DNA from: Arthrobacter sp. zg-Y1171
Lineage (GTDB): Bacteria > Actinomycetota > Actinomycetes > Actinomycetales > Micrococcaceae
Length of the DNA: 64,000 nucleotides
Reading direction: 5' to 3'
NCBI RefSeq assembly: GCF_025244845.1
Contig: NZ_CP104264.1
Span: forward strand, 1,426,001 to 1,490,000
Position numbers and translations under genes: made by a program. This document shows, piece by piece, positions 25,118 through 33,279 of this stretch; the stretch's first letter is position 1, and the number at the start of each line of letters is the position of its first letter. Below the pieces are notes generated by a model. That model had not been told where the DNA came from. It saw only the letters and a list, made by a program, of their open reading frames with translations, and made no database searches.

Positions 25118-26200
25118 TCAGCGGGCGGCCAGCGGTGCCGGATCCGCAGCGACTTCGCGGGCGATGGCCGCAGCGAAGGCATCAACATCATCCTCGGAGG
25201 TATCGAAGGTGCACATCCAGCGCACTTCACCGGTGGACTGGTCCCAGTCGTAGAACCGGAAGTCGCCGCGCAGGCGGTCGGCGACACCGGCAGGCAGCTT
25301 GGCGAAGACAGCGTTGACCTGGCTGGGCTGGGTGATTTCCACCCCGTCGATCTGCTCGACGGCGGCGCGGAGGCGACTCGCCATGGCGTTCGCGTGCGAG
25401 GCCGAGCGGTGCCACAGGTCCGTACCGTACAGGGCGACGAACTGGGCGGAGATGAAGCGCATCTTGGAGGCCAGCTGCATGTTCATCTTGCGCAGGTAAT
25501 CCAGTCCGGGGGAGGCTTCCGGGTCGAAGGTGATAATGCACTCGCCGTACATCATCCCGTTCTTGGTGCCGCCCAGGGAGAGGATGTCCACGCCGGCGTC
25601 GGCGGTCATTTCCTTGAAGGAAACGCCCAGCGCTGCGGCGGCGTTGCCCAGCCGGGCGCCGTCCATGTGCAGCTTCATTCCGCGTGCGTGGATGTGGTCC
25701 GCTATCGCGGCGATCTCCTCCACCGTGTACAGCGTGCCGAGCTCGGTGGACTGGGTGATGGAAACGGCCAGCGGCTGCGCGCGGTGCTCGTCGCCCCAGC
25801 CCCACGCCTCACGGTCGATCAGCTCGGGCGTGAGCTTGCCGTCGTCGGTCGGGATGCCCAGCAGCTTCATGCCGCCGATCCGCTCCGGTGCGCCGTTCTC
25901 GTCCACGTTGATGTGCGCCGTCGTCGGGCAGATGACCGCACCCCAGCGGGGCAGCAGGGACTGGAGGGCGATGACGTTCGCGCCGGTGCCGTTGAAGACC
26001 GGGAACGCGCGGATGTGGTTGCCGAACTGGTCGGTCAAAACCTCGCGCAGCTTCGCGGTGTACACATCTTCGCCGTAGGCCACCTGGTGGCCCTGGTTCG
26101 CGGCGGTCAGTGCGGCGAGGATTTCCGGATGGACACCGGAGTAGTTGTCGGAAGCAAAAGCCTTAATTGCGGTGTCGTGCAGGGGGAGTATGTCAGTCAC
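25118..26200 (-). CDS. ltaE: Threonine aldolase family protein (low specificity)
   Basis: A 360-residue PLP-dependent fold-type I enzyme expected to cleave threonine or related beta-hydroxy amino acids to glycine and an aldehyde. The N-terminus FASDNYSGVHPEI, KLHMDGARLGNAAAAL with the PLP-contacting Asp, and the Schiff-base region SLGGTKNGMM are diagnostic. The GTG at 26200 has AGGA just upstream. It is the third gene after DUF6421 and an SDR on the same strand, about 35 bases after the SDR. Confidence 0.88.
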   Translation of the reverse strand: MTDILPLHDTAIKAFASDNYSGVHPEILAALTAANQGHQVAYGEDVYTAKLREVLTDQFGNHIRAFPVFNGTGANVIALQSLLPRWGAVICPTTAHINVDENGAPERIGGMKLLGIPTDDGKLTPELIDREAWGWGDEHRAQPLAVSITQSTELGTLYTVEEIAAIADHIHARGMKLHMDGARLGNAAAALGVSFKEMTADAGVDILSLGGTKNGMMYGECIITFDPEASPGLDYLRKMNMQLASKMRFISAQFVALYGTDLWHRSASHANAMASRLRAAVEQIDGVEITQPSQVNAVFAKLPAGVADRLRGDFRFYDWDQSTGEVRWMCTFDTSEDDVDAFAAAIAREVAADPAPLAAR

Positions 26201-26235
26201 GGTTCCTAGTATCTCTTACCTTGATGTAGTTCAGG

Positions 26236-27000
26236 TCACGTCGCCGGTACGAGGCGAATCCGCTGCCCGTTGACCTCTGCGGCATCCTGCTGGAAGAGCC
26301 GGACGACGGCGGCGGCCAGGTCCGCGACGTCGGTGTAGCCGGGGAACCTGCGGTCCGGGGCTGCGGCGCGCTCAGCGGAGTCCACCAATGCCTTGACCAC
26401 GAAAACGACGGCGGCGGCGCGCTGGGGTTCCGAGTTTTCCTTCCGTCCGGACTGGGCGCCGCGGAAACCCGCGGCGATGGCCCGGACCCAGGCTTCGGCC
26501 GCGGCTTTGGCAGCCGCATATCCCGCGCCGGCGGCTGTGGGGGACTCCACGGCCGTGGAGGAGACGATCGCCAGCCGCCCGCCCGGGGAGGCCTCGAGCT
26601 GGTCGTAGAAGCTGCGGCTGACATTGCGCAGGGTGCGCAGGATGTTCGTTTCCAGGAAGTCCCAGTCCTGCTCGCTCTGGGAGCCGATGCCGGTACCGGC
26701 CCGCCAGCCGCCCACGAGGTGGATCAGTCCGTCGATCCCGCCGTAGATTTCCTGCACGTCGGCCGCCAGGGCCGCCACTTCGCCGGCGTCGCTGAGGTCG
26801 CAGGTGCGCAGGTCGGCGTCGTACAGCTGGAACAGCGTGTTCTCGAGCCGTGCCGCATCGCGGCCTACCGCAACCACCTTGGCACCCGCCGCCTCCAGGG
26901 CTTTACAGACGGCGGTGCCCGAGGGGCTTCCGGCGCCGGCCACCAGGACAGTCCGGCCCTTCAGCGGGACCGGGGCTGCCGTGCCGGGTTCAGTGCTCAT
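26236..27000 (-). CDS. Short-chain dehydrogenase/reductase
   Basis: A 254-residue Rossmann oxidoreductase. The nucleotide motif is VLVAGAGSPSGTAV, a variant of TGxxxGxG. LVGG follows the fourth strand, and the catalytic Ser and YxxxK are in IVSSTAVE and GYAAAKAAAE. The ATG at 27000 overlaps the end of the DUF6421 gene by four bases (ATGA). The substrate is unknown; tight coupling suggests it acts with the DUF6421 protein. Confidence 0.85.
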   Translation of the reverse strand: MSTEPGTAAPVPLKGRTVLVAGAGSPSGTAVCKALEAAGAKVVAVGRDAARLENTLFQLYDADLRTCDLSDAGEVAALAADVQEIYGGIDGLIHLVGGWRAGTGIGSQSEQDWDFLETNILRTLRNVSRSFYDQLEASPGGRLAIVSSTAVESPTAAGAGYAAAKAAAEAWVRAIAAGFRGAQSGRKENSEPQRAAAVVFVVKALVDSAERAAAPDRRFPGYTDVADLAAAVVRLFQQDAAEVNGQRIRLVPAT

Positions 27001-28406
27001 TCGGGGGTGCCTCCCGTGCTGTAGCCGGTGATCCCGGCCGTGGATTCGATTACCGGGGCCATCTTCTTGGACAGGGCTTCGTAGAACATGGAGAGCGGGA
27101 ATTCGTCGTCGAGCACCTGGTCGGTAAGGCCGCGCGGCGGCCCGTCCAGCGGCAGGGCCTGCGGGCCGCGGGCCCAGACCGAGGCCGGGTTCGGCGTCAG
27201 TGTTCCTGCCACCAGATCGTACGCCGCAAGCCAGTGCGCGGTCTTGGGGCGGTCGATGGAACGCCAGTAGAGCTCCTCGATTTCGGCACCCAGCCGGACG
27301 ACGACGTCGGCCGTTTCCTCCCAGTCGATGCTGAGCTTTCCGTCGGTCCAGTGGAGTACGTGGTTCTGGTGCATCCAGGCGAAGAGCAGCTGGCCGCCGA
27401 GGCCGTCGTAGTTGCGCACCCGGCTGCCGGTGATCGCAAAGCGGAAGATGCGGTCGAAGATCACCGCGTACTGGACCAGCCGGGCGTGCCGGCGGGTTTC
27501 CTCGGGGGCGTCCTCGTTCCGCTGGATCTTCACGGCTTCGCGGAAGGCGGTGAGGTCGCAGCGCAGTTCCTCCAGGGAGTAGAGGAAGTAGGGCATGCGC
27601 TGCTTGATCATGAACGGATCGAACGGGAGATCCCCGCGCATGTGGGTGCGGTCGTGGATGAGGTCCCACATGATGAAGGTTTCCTCGGTGAGCTGCTGGT
27701 TGTTCAGCAGTTCGGCGGCCTCGGCGGGAAGCTGCAGCGAGGTGATGTCCGCGGCCGCGGCCAGGACCTTGCGGAAGCGGGCGGCCTCGCGGTCGGCGAA
27801 GATGGCGCCCCAGGTGAAGGCGGGGGTTTCGCGCACGGCCACGGTTTCCGGGAAGAGTACGGCGGAGTTGGTGTCGTAGCCGGGGGTGAAGTCCAGGAAG
27901 CGGATGGGGACGAAGAGCCCGTTGGAGTACTCGCCGGCCTCGAGCTCGGCGACAAATTCAGGCCAGATAACCTCGATCAGCACGGCTTCCACGAGGCGGT
28001 TGGTGCTGCCGTTCTGGGTGTACATGGGGAAGACCACCAGATGGGAGAGGCCGTTCACGCGGTCCTGCTGCGGGGCGAAGGCCATCAGCGAATCCAGGAA
28101 ATCCGGTTCCTTGTCCAGTCCGCCGTCCACCCAGCGTTCAAAGTCTTCCACTACGAGATGCAGATACCCGGCGTCGTGCGGGAAGGCCGGAGCCAGGGCC
28201 GTGACGGCAGCGGCAATGGTTCCGATCAGTTCAACCGCCTGCCCGTGGTGCTCGGGGTCCACGGATCCGTTCTTGTTCTGCAGGGGCTGCAGGGCCGTGG
28301 CCGCCTGCTTGAGCGCCGTCCAGGCTTCGGATTCCTCGGGCCGGACGTCCGCGGTAACGGCAGCGAAAACCGGGCGGGAGAGTGAGGGGAAAACAGGGGA
28401 GGACAT
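26997..28406 (-). CDS. DUF6421 family protein
   Basis: A 469-residue soluble protein of an actinobacterial family without known function. Histidine-rich conserved segments WDLIHDRTHMRGDLPFDPF (about residue 248) and WMHQNHVLHW (about 345) could bind metal, which is inference. It heads an operon with an SDR (four-base overlap) and a threonine aldolase. A 17 bp palindrome (28421-28437) lies just before its start, so expression may be regulated at that point. Confidence 0.8.
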   Translation of the reverse strand: MSSPVFPSLSRPVFAAVTADVRPEESEAWTALKQAATALQPLQNKNGSVDPEHHGQAVELIGTIAAAVTALAPAFPHDAGYLHLVVEDFERWVDGGLDKEPDFLDSLMAFAPQQDRVNGLSHLVVFPMYTQNGSTNRLVEAVLIEVIWPEFVAELEAGEYSNGLFVPIRFLDFTPGYDTNSAVLFPETVAVRETPAFTWGAIFADREAARFRKVLAAAADITSLQLPAEAAELLNNQQLTEETFIMWDLIHDRTHMRGDLPFDPFMIKQRMPYFLYSLEELRCDLTAFREAVKIQRNEDAPEETRRHARLVQYAVIFDRIFRFAITGSRVRNYDGLGGQLLFAWMHQNHVLHWTDGKLSIDWEETADVVVRLGAEIEELYWRSIDRPKTAHWLAAYDLVAGTLTPNPASVWARGPQALPLDGPPRGLTDQVLDDEFPLSMFYEALSKKMAPVIESTAGITGYSTGGTPE

Positions 28407-28420
28407 GGTGCAGTGCCTTC

Positions 28421-28437
28421 CGGGAAGGGCCTTCCCG
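28421..28437. promoter_or_regulatory. Palindrome before the DUF6421 start
   Basis: CGGGAAGGGCCTTCCCG is a perfect palindrome with a one-base centre, 14 bases upstream of the ATG. It could be an operator or a leader hairpin that masks the purine-rich ribosome-binding region. Function unproven. Confidence 0.4.
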
Positions 28438-28601
28438 TGAGACCGGGGGCGGCAGGTGGAGTAGTTGCGGCCAGCATACTCACAAATTCCTAACGCTTAC
28501 CTGAAAGCCGCCTAAAGATTAGGAATACTTATGCTCGGGCAATGTGGCCGGGGTCACTCCGGTAGCTTTGCTTCTGTTTGGGGTCAGACAGTGGTCCGGT
28601 G

Positions 28602-29009
28602 CTATTTGTCCACCGTGGGCATCTCGGGGATGGCGCTTTCCATGCGCTCGGGTGTCCAGTACTCCAACGCCTCGGCAGCCTCGCCGGGTTCCGCCGCGTG
28701 GGAGACGGACAGCGCGCAGGGATCGGGGTCAGTAGGCGTTGCCTCGGGGGCAGCCTGGTCCGGCGGGGTGGGCTGTTCCGGAGTGGCAGACTGGCCCGCA
28801 GGTGCGGGTTCTACGACCTCCACCGGTCCGGCGGGCGCCGCGTCCGCGCCGCTCGTGCACTCGATCTGCGGGGCAGGATGCACTGCCGGTGCGGGATCCA
28901 TCGTTCCGGCCGGGTCAGCCGGCGCCGCGCCCGCGCCGCCCCCGCACCCCGTCGTTAGCAGTGAGGCAGCCAGGAGTACCCAGCATCCCGCTATCCCTTT
29001 GCGCATCAT
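28602..29009 (-). CDS. Small lipoprotein ending in a serine-protease propeptide-like motif
   Basis: A 135-residue protein. It has a type II signal peptide with lipobox LTTGC, predicting a lipidated surface protein, then a long Pro/Ala/Glu-rich low-complexity linker. The last 25 residues, EALEYWTPERMESAIPE, match the segment that commonly precedes the catalytic domain of actinobacterial trypsin-like secreted proteases. The frame stops immediately afterwards, and no His/Asp/Ser domain follows in any nearby frame. It may be a truncated protease or a free-standing propeptide-like protein. Confidence 0.6.
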   Translation of the reverse strand: MMRKGIAGCWVLLAASLLTTGCGGGAGAAPADPAGTMDPAPAVHPAPQIECTSGADAAPAGPVEVVEPAPAGQSATPEQPTPPDQAAPEATPTDPDPCALSVSHAAEPGEAAEALEYWTPERMESAIPEMPTVDK

Positions 29010-29095
29010 TCGGGCAGGCTAGCGCAGATTGGCACCGAACGGTGCGCCTGGGAGGAATCCCTTCACGGAGTCCGAAGGCGTGCGGGCAGCAGCGC

Positions 29096-30727
29096 CTAGT
29101 AGCCGCGGCTGCTGTTGGGCGATTCGGTACCGATGACCGTCAGGGACACCTCCGGGTGGTTCTTTTCCACCCGCCGCAGCGCCCAGACGTCGTTGAAGAC
29201 GGCCACGTAGGCGCCGTCGGTGCGGACCAGGACCTCGGCCCCATGCACGTTGGACAGGATTTCCGCGGCGTCTGCCGTGGTGAGCCGGGCCAGCGAGTAG
29301 GAGAGCTGCTCGTAGCGCATGGGCGCATTGAAGTCCTGCGTCATGCGGTCCTCGACCACTTCGAACTGCATCGGGCCGACGGCGGCCAGGACCGGTGCCT
29401 GATCGCCGCGCCGGTCCGAGCGCAGCACCTGGATGATGCCCTCGTGCTCGAGCTGGTCGATGCCGCGCCGGAACTGCTTGTAGCGGCTGGGGTCCTGGGA
29501 CCGGGCCACGCGGAAGTGTTCGGGGGAGAAGAACGGAATGGGCGGGTATTCCACCGGTTCCTCGACGTAGAGGCTGTCGCCCACCCGCAGGGCGGAAGCG
29601 TTGACCAGCCCGACGACGTCGCCCGGGTACGCCTGGTCGATGACCTCGCGTTCGCGGCCGAACAGGTGCTGCGCGTACTTGGTGGCGAAGGTCTTGCCGG
29701 TGTTGGAATGCGTGACCACCATGCCGCGTTCGAAGATGCCGGAGCAGACACGGATGAACGCCACGTGGTCGCGGTGGGCCTTGTTCATGCCGGCCTGCAC
29801 CTTGAACACAAAGCCAGAGAACGGCGCCTCGACGGGCCGGAGCCCGCCGTCCTTGTCCTCGCGGGCGGAGGCCGACGGCGCCAGATCCACCAGGGCGTCC
29901 AGGATCTGCTTGACGCCGAAGTTCAGGGCTGCCGAGGAGAAGAGGATGGGGGTGGCCTTGGCGTCCAGGAACTTGTTGCGGTCGAACTCGCGGCCGTCGA
30001 TGACCAGCTCGGCTTCGTCCAGCGAATCGGTCCAGACATCGCCTTCGCGGGCCAGGGCGTCTTCGGGGCTGAAGTGTTCTTCCTTCGCCAGCGAGGCGCC
30101 GGAGTTCTGCCGTTCGAAGTGGACGTATTCGTCCTTCTGCAGGTCCCAGACGCCGCGGAAATCGCCGGCGATGCCCACGGCCCAGGTCAGCGGCATCGGC
30201 TCGAGGCCGGTGCGTTCGGTGATCTCGTCCATCAGGGCCAGCGGATCCAGGCCGGGCCGGTCCCACTTGTTGATCACGGTGATGATGGGCAGGTTCCGGG
30301 CGCGGCAGACCTCGAAGAGCTTCATGGTCTGGGTTTCCAGGCCCTTGGCGGCGTCCACCAGCATCACTGCGCAGTCCACCGCGGCGAGGACGCGGTACGT
30401 GTCCTCGGAGAAGTCGGCGTGGCCGGGCGTGTCCAGCAGGTTGATCACGGTGTCGCGGTACGCGAACTGCAGGGCCGTGGAGCTGATGGAGATGCCGCGG
30501 TCCTTTTCCATCTGCATCCAGTCGGAGACCGTTTCGCGGCGGTTTTCCTTGCCGTTGGTGGCACCGGCCGTGCCGATCACCCGGGCGTGCAGAGCCAGCG
30601 CTTCGGTGAGCGTGGACTTACCGGCGTCGGGGTGCGAGATCACGGCGAAGGTACGCCGCCGGGCGGACTCCTTGATGATCTCTTTGGTGGCGGTGGCGCT
30701 GACGGGGGTGGAAACCTGTTGGGACAC
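29096..30727 (-). CDS. prfC: Peptide chain release factor 3
   Basis: A 543-residue translational GTPase that recycles class I release factors. The GTPase motifs are ISHPDAGKSTLTE (G1), DTPGHADFSED (G3) and NKWDRPG (G4). The EF-Tu-like domain II and the RF3 C-terminal domain follow (MQFEVVEDRMTQDFNAPMRY). Length and motif order match the family. It is monocistronic as far as can be seen, with the MFS gene ending 85 bases upstream. Confidence 0.95.
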   Translation of the reverse strand: MSQQVSTPVSATATKEIIKESARRRTFAVISHPDAGKSTLTEALALHARVIGTAGATNGKENRRETVSDWMQMEKDRGISISSTALQFAYRDTVINLLDTPGHADFSEDTYRVLAAVDCAVMLVDAAKGLETQTMKLFEVCRARNLPIITVINKWDRPGLDPLALMDEITERTGLEPMPLTWAVGIAGDFRGVWDLQKDEYVHFERQNSGASLAKEEHFSPEDALAREGDVWTDSLDEAELVIDGREFDRNKFLDAKATPILFSSAALNFGVKQILDALVDLAPSASAREDKDGGLRPVEAPFSGFVFKVQAGMNKAHRDHVAFIRVCSGIFERGMVVTHSNTGKTFATKYAQHLFGREREVIDQAYPGDVVGLVNASALRVGDSLYVEEPVEYPPIPFFSPEHFRVARSQDPSRYKQFRRGIDQLEHEGIIQVLRSDRRGDQAPVLAAVGPMQFEVVEDRMTQDFNAPMRYEQLSYSLARLTTADAAEILSNVHGAEVLVRTDGAYVAVFNDVWALRRVEKNHPEVSLTVIGTESPNSSRGY

Positions 30728-30814
30728 TCCGCTGCTTTCAGACTCTGGTGGGTGGGACTGCCGGCGGGGGAACTGCTTGCTGCCGGGCAGTCGGCTGCTC
30801 AGAACACAGCTTTT

Positions 30815-32101
30815 TCATTCTACCCGTCCTCTCTCGGGCACCCGGACGGGTGTGTCGGTGCCGCCGTCGTCGCCGTCGCCACGCGCGTCTCCGACCGACC
30901 GTGCGCGCCGGGAGAGCAGGGGCATCACCGCAAGCAGGCTGGCGGCGGCCATGGCCGCCACCAGCACTTGGTAAGGCAGGATCCCGATGAGCACCGCCGC
31001 AAGCACCGAGGCCCCGACCTGGGGAAGGTTGGTCATTACCTGCGTTACGGCCGCGGTCCGCCCCTGCATGCCGGGCGGTGTCTCCTCCTGGCGCAGCGTG
31101 ACAAAGGCGATGATCATCCACGAAGCGCCCGTGCCGACCGCCGCGGCGCCGGCCATCACCAGGGGCAGGACGGTCAGCGCGGTGGTCAGTACGCCGCCGG
31201 CGAGCAGGGCGACGCCGAAGACCATGCAGCGGCGGATCCCGAATCGCCGGATCAGCAGGCTGGCCGTGAGCCCGCCCAATACCGCCATGACTCCCTGTGC
31301 GCCCAGCAGCACGCTGAGGAACTCCGGCGGCTTCCCCAGGCCCTGCTCCACCGTGGCGAAGACGGTCACGTTGAGGATGCCGGTGGCGCCCATGGCGATA
31401 CCCAGGGTCAGCAGGGCGCGGCCGAGCAGGCGATGCCGTGCCATGAACCGGACACCCGCCGTCGTGCTCTGCCAGAACGTCTCACCGGCGTCCCGGACAG
31501 AGACCGTTTCGGCCAGTTTCAAGGTGGCCAGGATCAGCGCGGCCGCAAGGAAACAGGTGCTGGCGAGCAGTACAACGGTGTGCATTCCCCAGAGGGCGAG
31601 CATCCCGGCGCCTGCCAGCGGCGAGACGATGCGCAGGCCCTGGTCGATGCTGCTCAGGATGCCGTTTGCGGGGGCGAGGAGGCGGGTGTCCAGCAGGTCG
31701 CGGAGCAGTCCGGATTGGGCGGCTGCAGTGATGTAGGAGGAAATGGCGTAAACAAAGATGACTGCATAGACCAGCCACACGGTGTCGACGCCGCGGACAG
31801 CCAGGAGGGCCAGGACGACGACGCCGGCGCCCAGGTTGTTGATGATGAGCAGCGGTCGACGCCGGTAACGGTCTGCCAGCCGCCCGGTGAAGGGCGCCAG
31901 CAGGGCCGGGAGGCCGAGGGCCGCGAAGACGAGGCCAGCGGCGGCGTCGCTGCCGGTGAGCTGCTTGACCCAGATGGCGGCGGTCAGGAACAGCACCGAG
32001 TCGCCGAAGTTGGAGAACACCCAGGCCAACGCCAGTCTCCGGAAGCCGGGAACGCGCAGGACGTCGCGGTTGGTGCCCACTGCCGGCGGCGCCGTGGTCA
32101 T
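30815..32101 (-). CDS. MFS transporter
   Basis: A 428-residue major facilitator with about twelve helices. Cues are FSNFGDSVLFLTAAIWV in helix 1 and the inter-helix loop GRLADRYRRRP. This subfamily is typical of actinobacterial drug exporters; the substrate is unknown. Its ATG overlaps the stop of the ArsR-type regulator gene by four bases (ATGA), so expression is tied to that regulator. Confidence 0.86.
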   Translation of the reverse strand: MTTAPPAVGTNRDVLRVPGFRRLALAWVFSNFGDSVLFLTAAIWVKQLTGSDAAAGLVFAALGLPALLAPFTGRLADRYRRRPLLIINNLGAGVVVLALLAVRGVDTVWLVYAVIFVYAISSYITAAAQSGLLRDLLDTRLLAPANGILSSIDQGLRIVSPLAGAGMLALWGMHTVVLLASTCFLAAALILATLKLAETVSVRDAGETFWQSTTAGVRFMARHRLLGRALLTLGIAMGATGILNVTVFATVEQGLGKPPEFLSVLLGAQGVMAVLGGLTASLLIRRFGIRRCMVFGVALLAGGVLTTALTVLPLVMAGAAAVGTGASWMIIAFVTLRQEETPPGMQGRTAAVTQVMTNLPQVGASVLAAVLIGILPYQVLVAAMAAASLLAVMPLLSRRARSVGDARGDGDDGGTDTPVRVPERGRVE

Positions 32102-32724
32102 TCCTGCCCCGGATCGACATTGAGGACGGAGAACAGGCGGACCGGGACCGCTCCTTCGGGGCGTTGATCCGGGTTCTCCCAGCGGCCTTCGAAGCGTCGG
32201 GCCAACTGCCACAGGTCTTCGCGCAGCTGCAGGATTTCTTCGTGGGTGGCGTAGGTGCGGGCCTCGTGCACCGTGGAAACCTCGAGGTCCTCCGGAGGGA
32301 GTGCGGGGGAGCGGCGGAGCCAGGACTGGATGCGTGCCAGCTGGCGGTCCACCTCTATGGCGGCCACGGCGGAAACCGCGTGTACGGAGCCGGGCGCCTT
32401 CGGATCGATGACGTGCGAGCGGTGGAGTGCAACCGTCTTCCACGGTTTTTCGCGCCCGGCCTGCTGGACCTGTTCGATGAAGCCGTGCCTGGCCAGGATG
32501 CGCAGGTGGTAGGAGCAGCTGGCTACGGATTCGCCGATGGCGGCGGCGCACTGAGTTGCCGTGGCCGTTCCGGCGTCGTCCAGATGGCCGAGCAGTTCCA
32601 GCCGGACCGGATGCGCCAGTGCGCGGATCTGCACCGGATCGGCGAACACCTGCTCGCCGGGCGCTCCCGGGGTTGCCGCGTGCCGTTTGATGCCGGGTTC
32701 CGCCGGGTCCGGGGTTTGGTTCAT
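32098..32724 (-). CDS. ArsR-family helix-turn-helix regulator
   Basis: A 208-residue winged-helix regulator. The DNA-binding domain spans about 28-100: IRALAHPVRLELLGHL, then ATQCAAAIGESVASCSYHLR as the recognition helix. The C-terminal half is helical and probably senses a ligand; no metal-binding Cys pattern is evident. It is the first gene of a two-gene operon with an MFS exporter. A palindrome 17 bases upstream of the start fits autoregulation. Confidence 0.86.
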   Translation of the reverse strand: MNQTPDPAEPGIKRHAATPGAPGEQVFADPVQIRALAHPVRLELLGHLDDAGTATATQCAAAIGESVASCSYHLRILARHGFIEQVQQAGREKPWKTVALHRSHVIDPKAPGSVHAVSAVAAIEVDRQLARIQSWLRRSPALPPEDLEVSTVHEARTYATHEEILQLREDLWQLARRFEGRWENPDQRPEGAVPVRLFSVLNVDPGQE

Positions 32725-32740
32725 GGGTTGAGGCTAGGTC

Positions 32741-32756
32741 CTAAAGGAATCTTTAG
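32741..32756. promoter_or_regulatory. Operator of the ArsR/MFS operon
   Basis: CTAAAGGAATCTTTAG is a perfect inverted repeat (CTAAAG-N4-CTTTAG), 17 bases upstream of the regulator ATG. A second half-site TTCTTTAG follows at 32764. Position and symmetry fit self-repression by the winged-helix protein. Confidence 0.7.
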
Positions 32757-32922
32757 CAAGGGTTCTTTAGATTGGGTTCCGGGAGGAGGAAATCGAGCAA
32801 GTGCTCGGGTGCGGGGCCGGTGTGGCTCGGTGCTGGGGCTGGGTAGATGGTGCGGGGCCTGCGTCCGCCCGTTGCTGTGTTGGGGCCGCGGCGATCGTGC
32901 GGACGGTGCGGGGCCCGGCGCT

Positions 32923-33112
32923 GAATCCCTGCGTTATGTCGCAATCCCTCCGGTTTGTCGCGATCCCTACGCCGCGCAGCGCAGGGAATGTCACAAAGTG
33001 CAGGGATCTGGACAAACCGGAGGGACTCGGGCCGGGTTGGGCTGTGGACAAACCGCAGGGATCTGGACAAACCGGAGGGACTCGGGCCGGGGATCTGGAC
33101 AAACCGGAGGGC
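32923..33112. repeat. Intergenic palindromic repeat family A, copy 2 (expanded)
   Basis: The longest copy. The left side has ATCCCTCCGGTTTGTCGC and ATCCCTACGCCGCGC. The right side has GCGCAGGGAATGTCACAAA and then the unit GGATCTGGACAAACCGGAGG repeated, with CAAACCGCAGGGATCTGG between. Copy number of the right arm is expanded to about four. It lies upstream of the thiolase at 33280. Confidence 0.82.
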
Positions 33113-33279
33113 TGGCCAGGCCGGAAGGCGGCACGGCCGGACACATACCGCCGGTCTGGTTACCGGCGCGTCAGAATCGCTTATTGTGGTGCACGGCACA
33201 TGCCTTGTGCATCGAGTGCCGCCCCGGGTTCCGAAGACTTGGTGCCAACCTGCCTTACAACGACGAAAGGCCCTCGACC

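Larger units (their letters stand above)
32725..33279. other. 555-base divergent intergenic region
   Basis: Lies between the ArsR-type regulator (minus) and a thiolase (plus). It holds the CTAAAG operator near 32741 and the longest copy of repeat family A (32923-33112). Sequence 33113-33279 should carry the thiolase promoter. No convincing gene was seen. Confidence 0.7.

Noticed and set aside
28739..32167. A plus-strand open frame of about 1140 codons opposite the lipoprotein, prfC and MFS genes
   Set aside because: It is antisense to well-supported genes, has low-complexity Gly/Arg/Asp-rich translation and no domain cues. Long antisense frames are expected at this GC content.
32923..33112. 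CRISPR array in the repetitive intergenic region
   Set aside because: Repeat units are unequal, partly inverted and lack regular unique spacers. No cas genes occur in the window.
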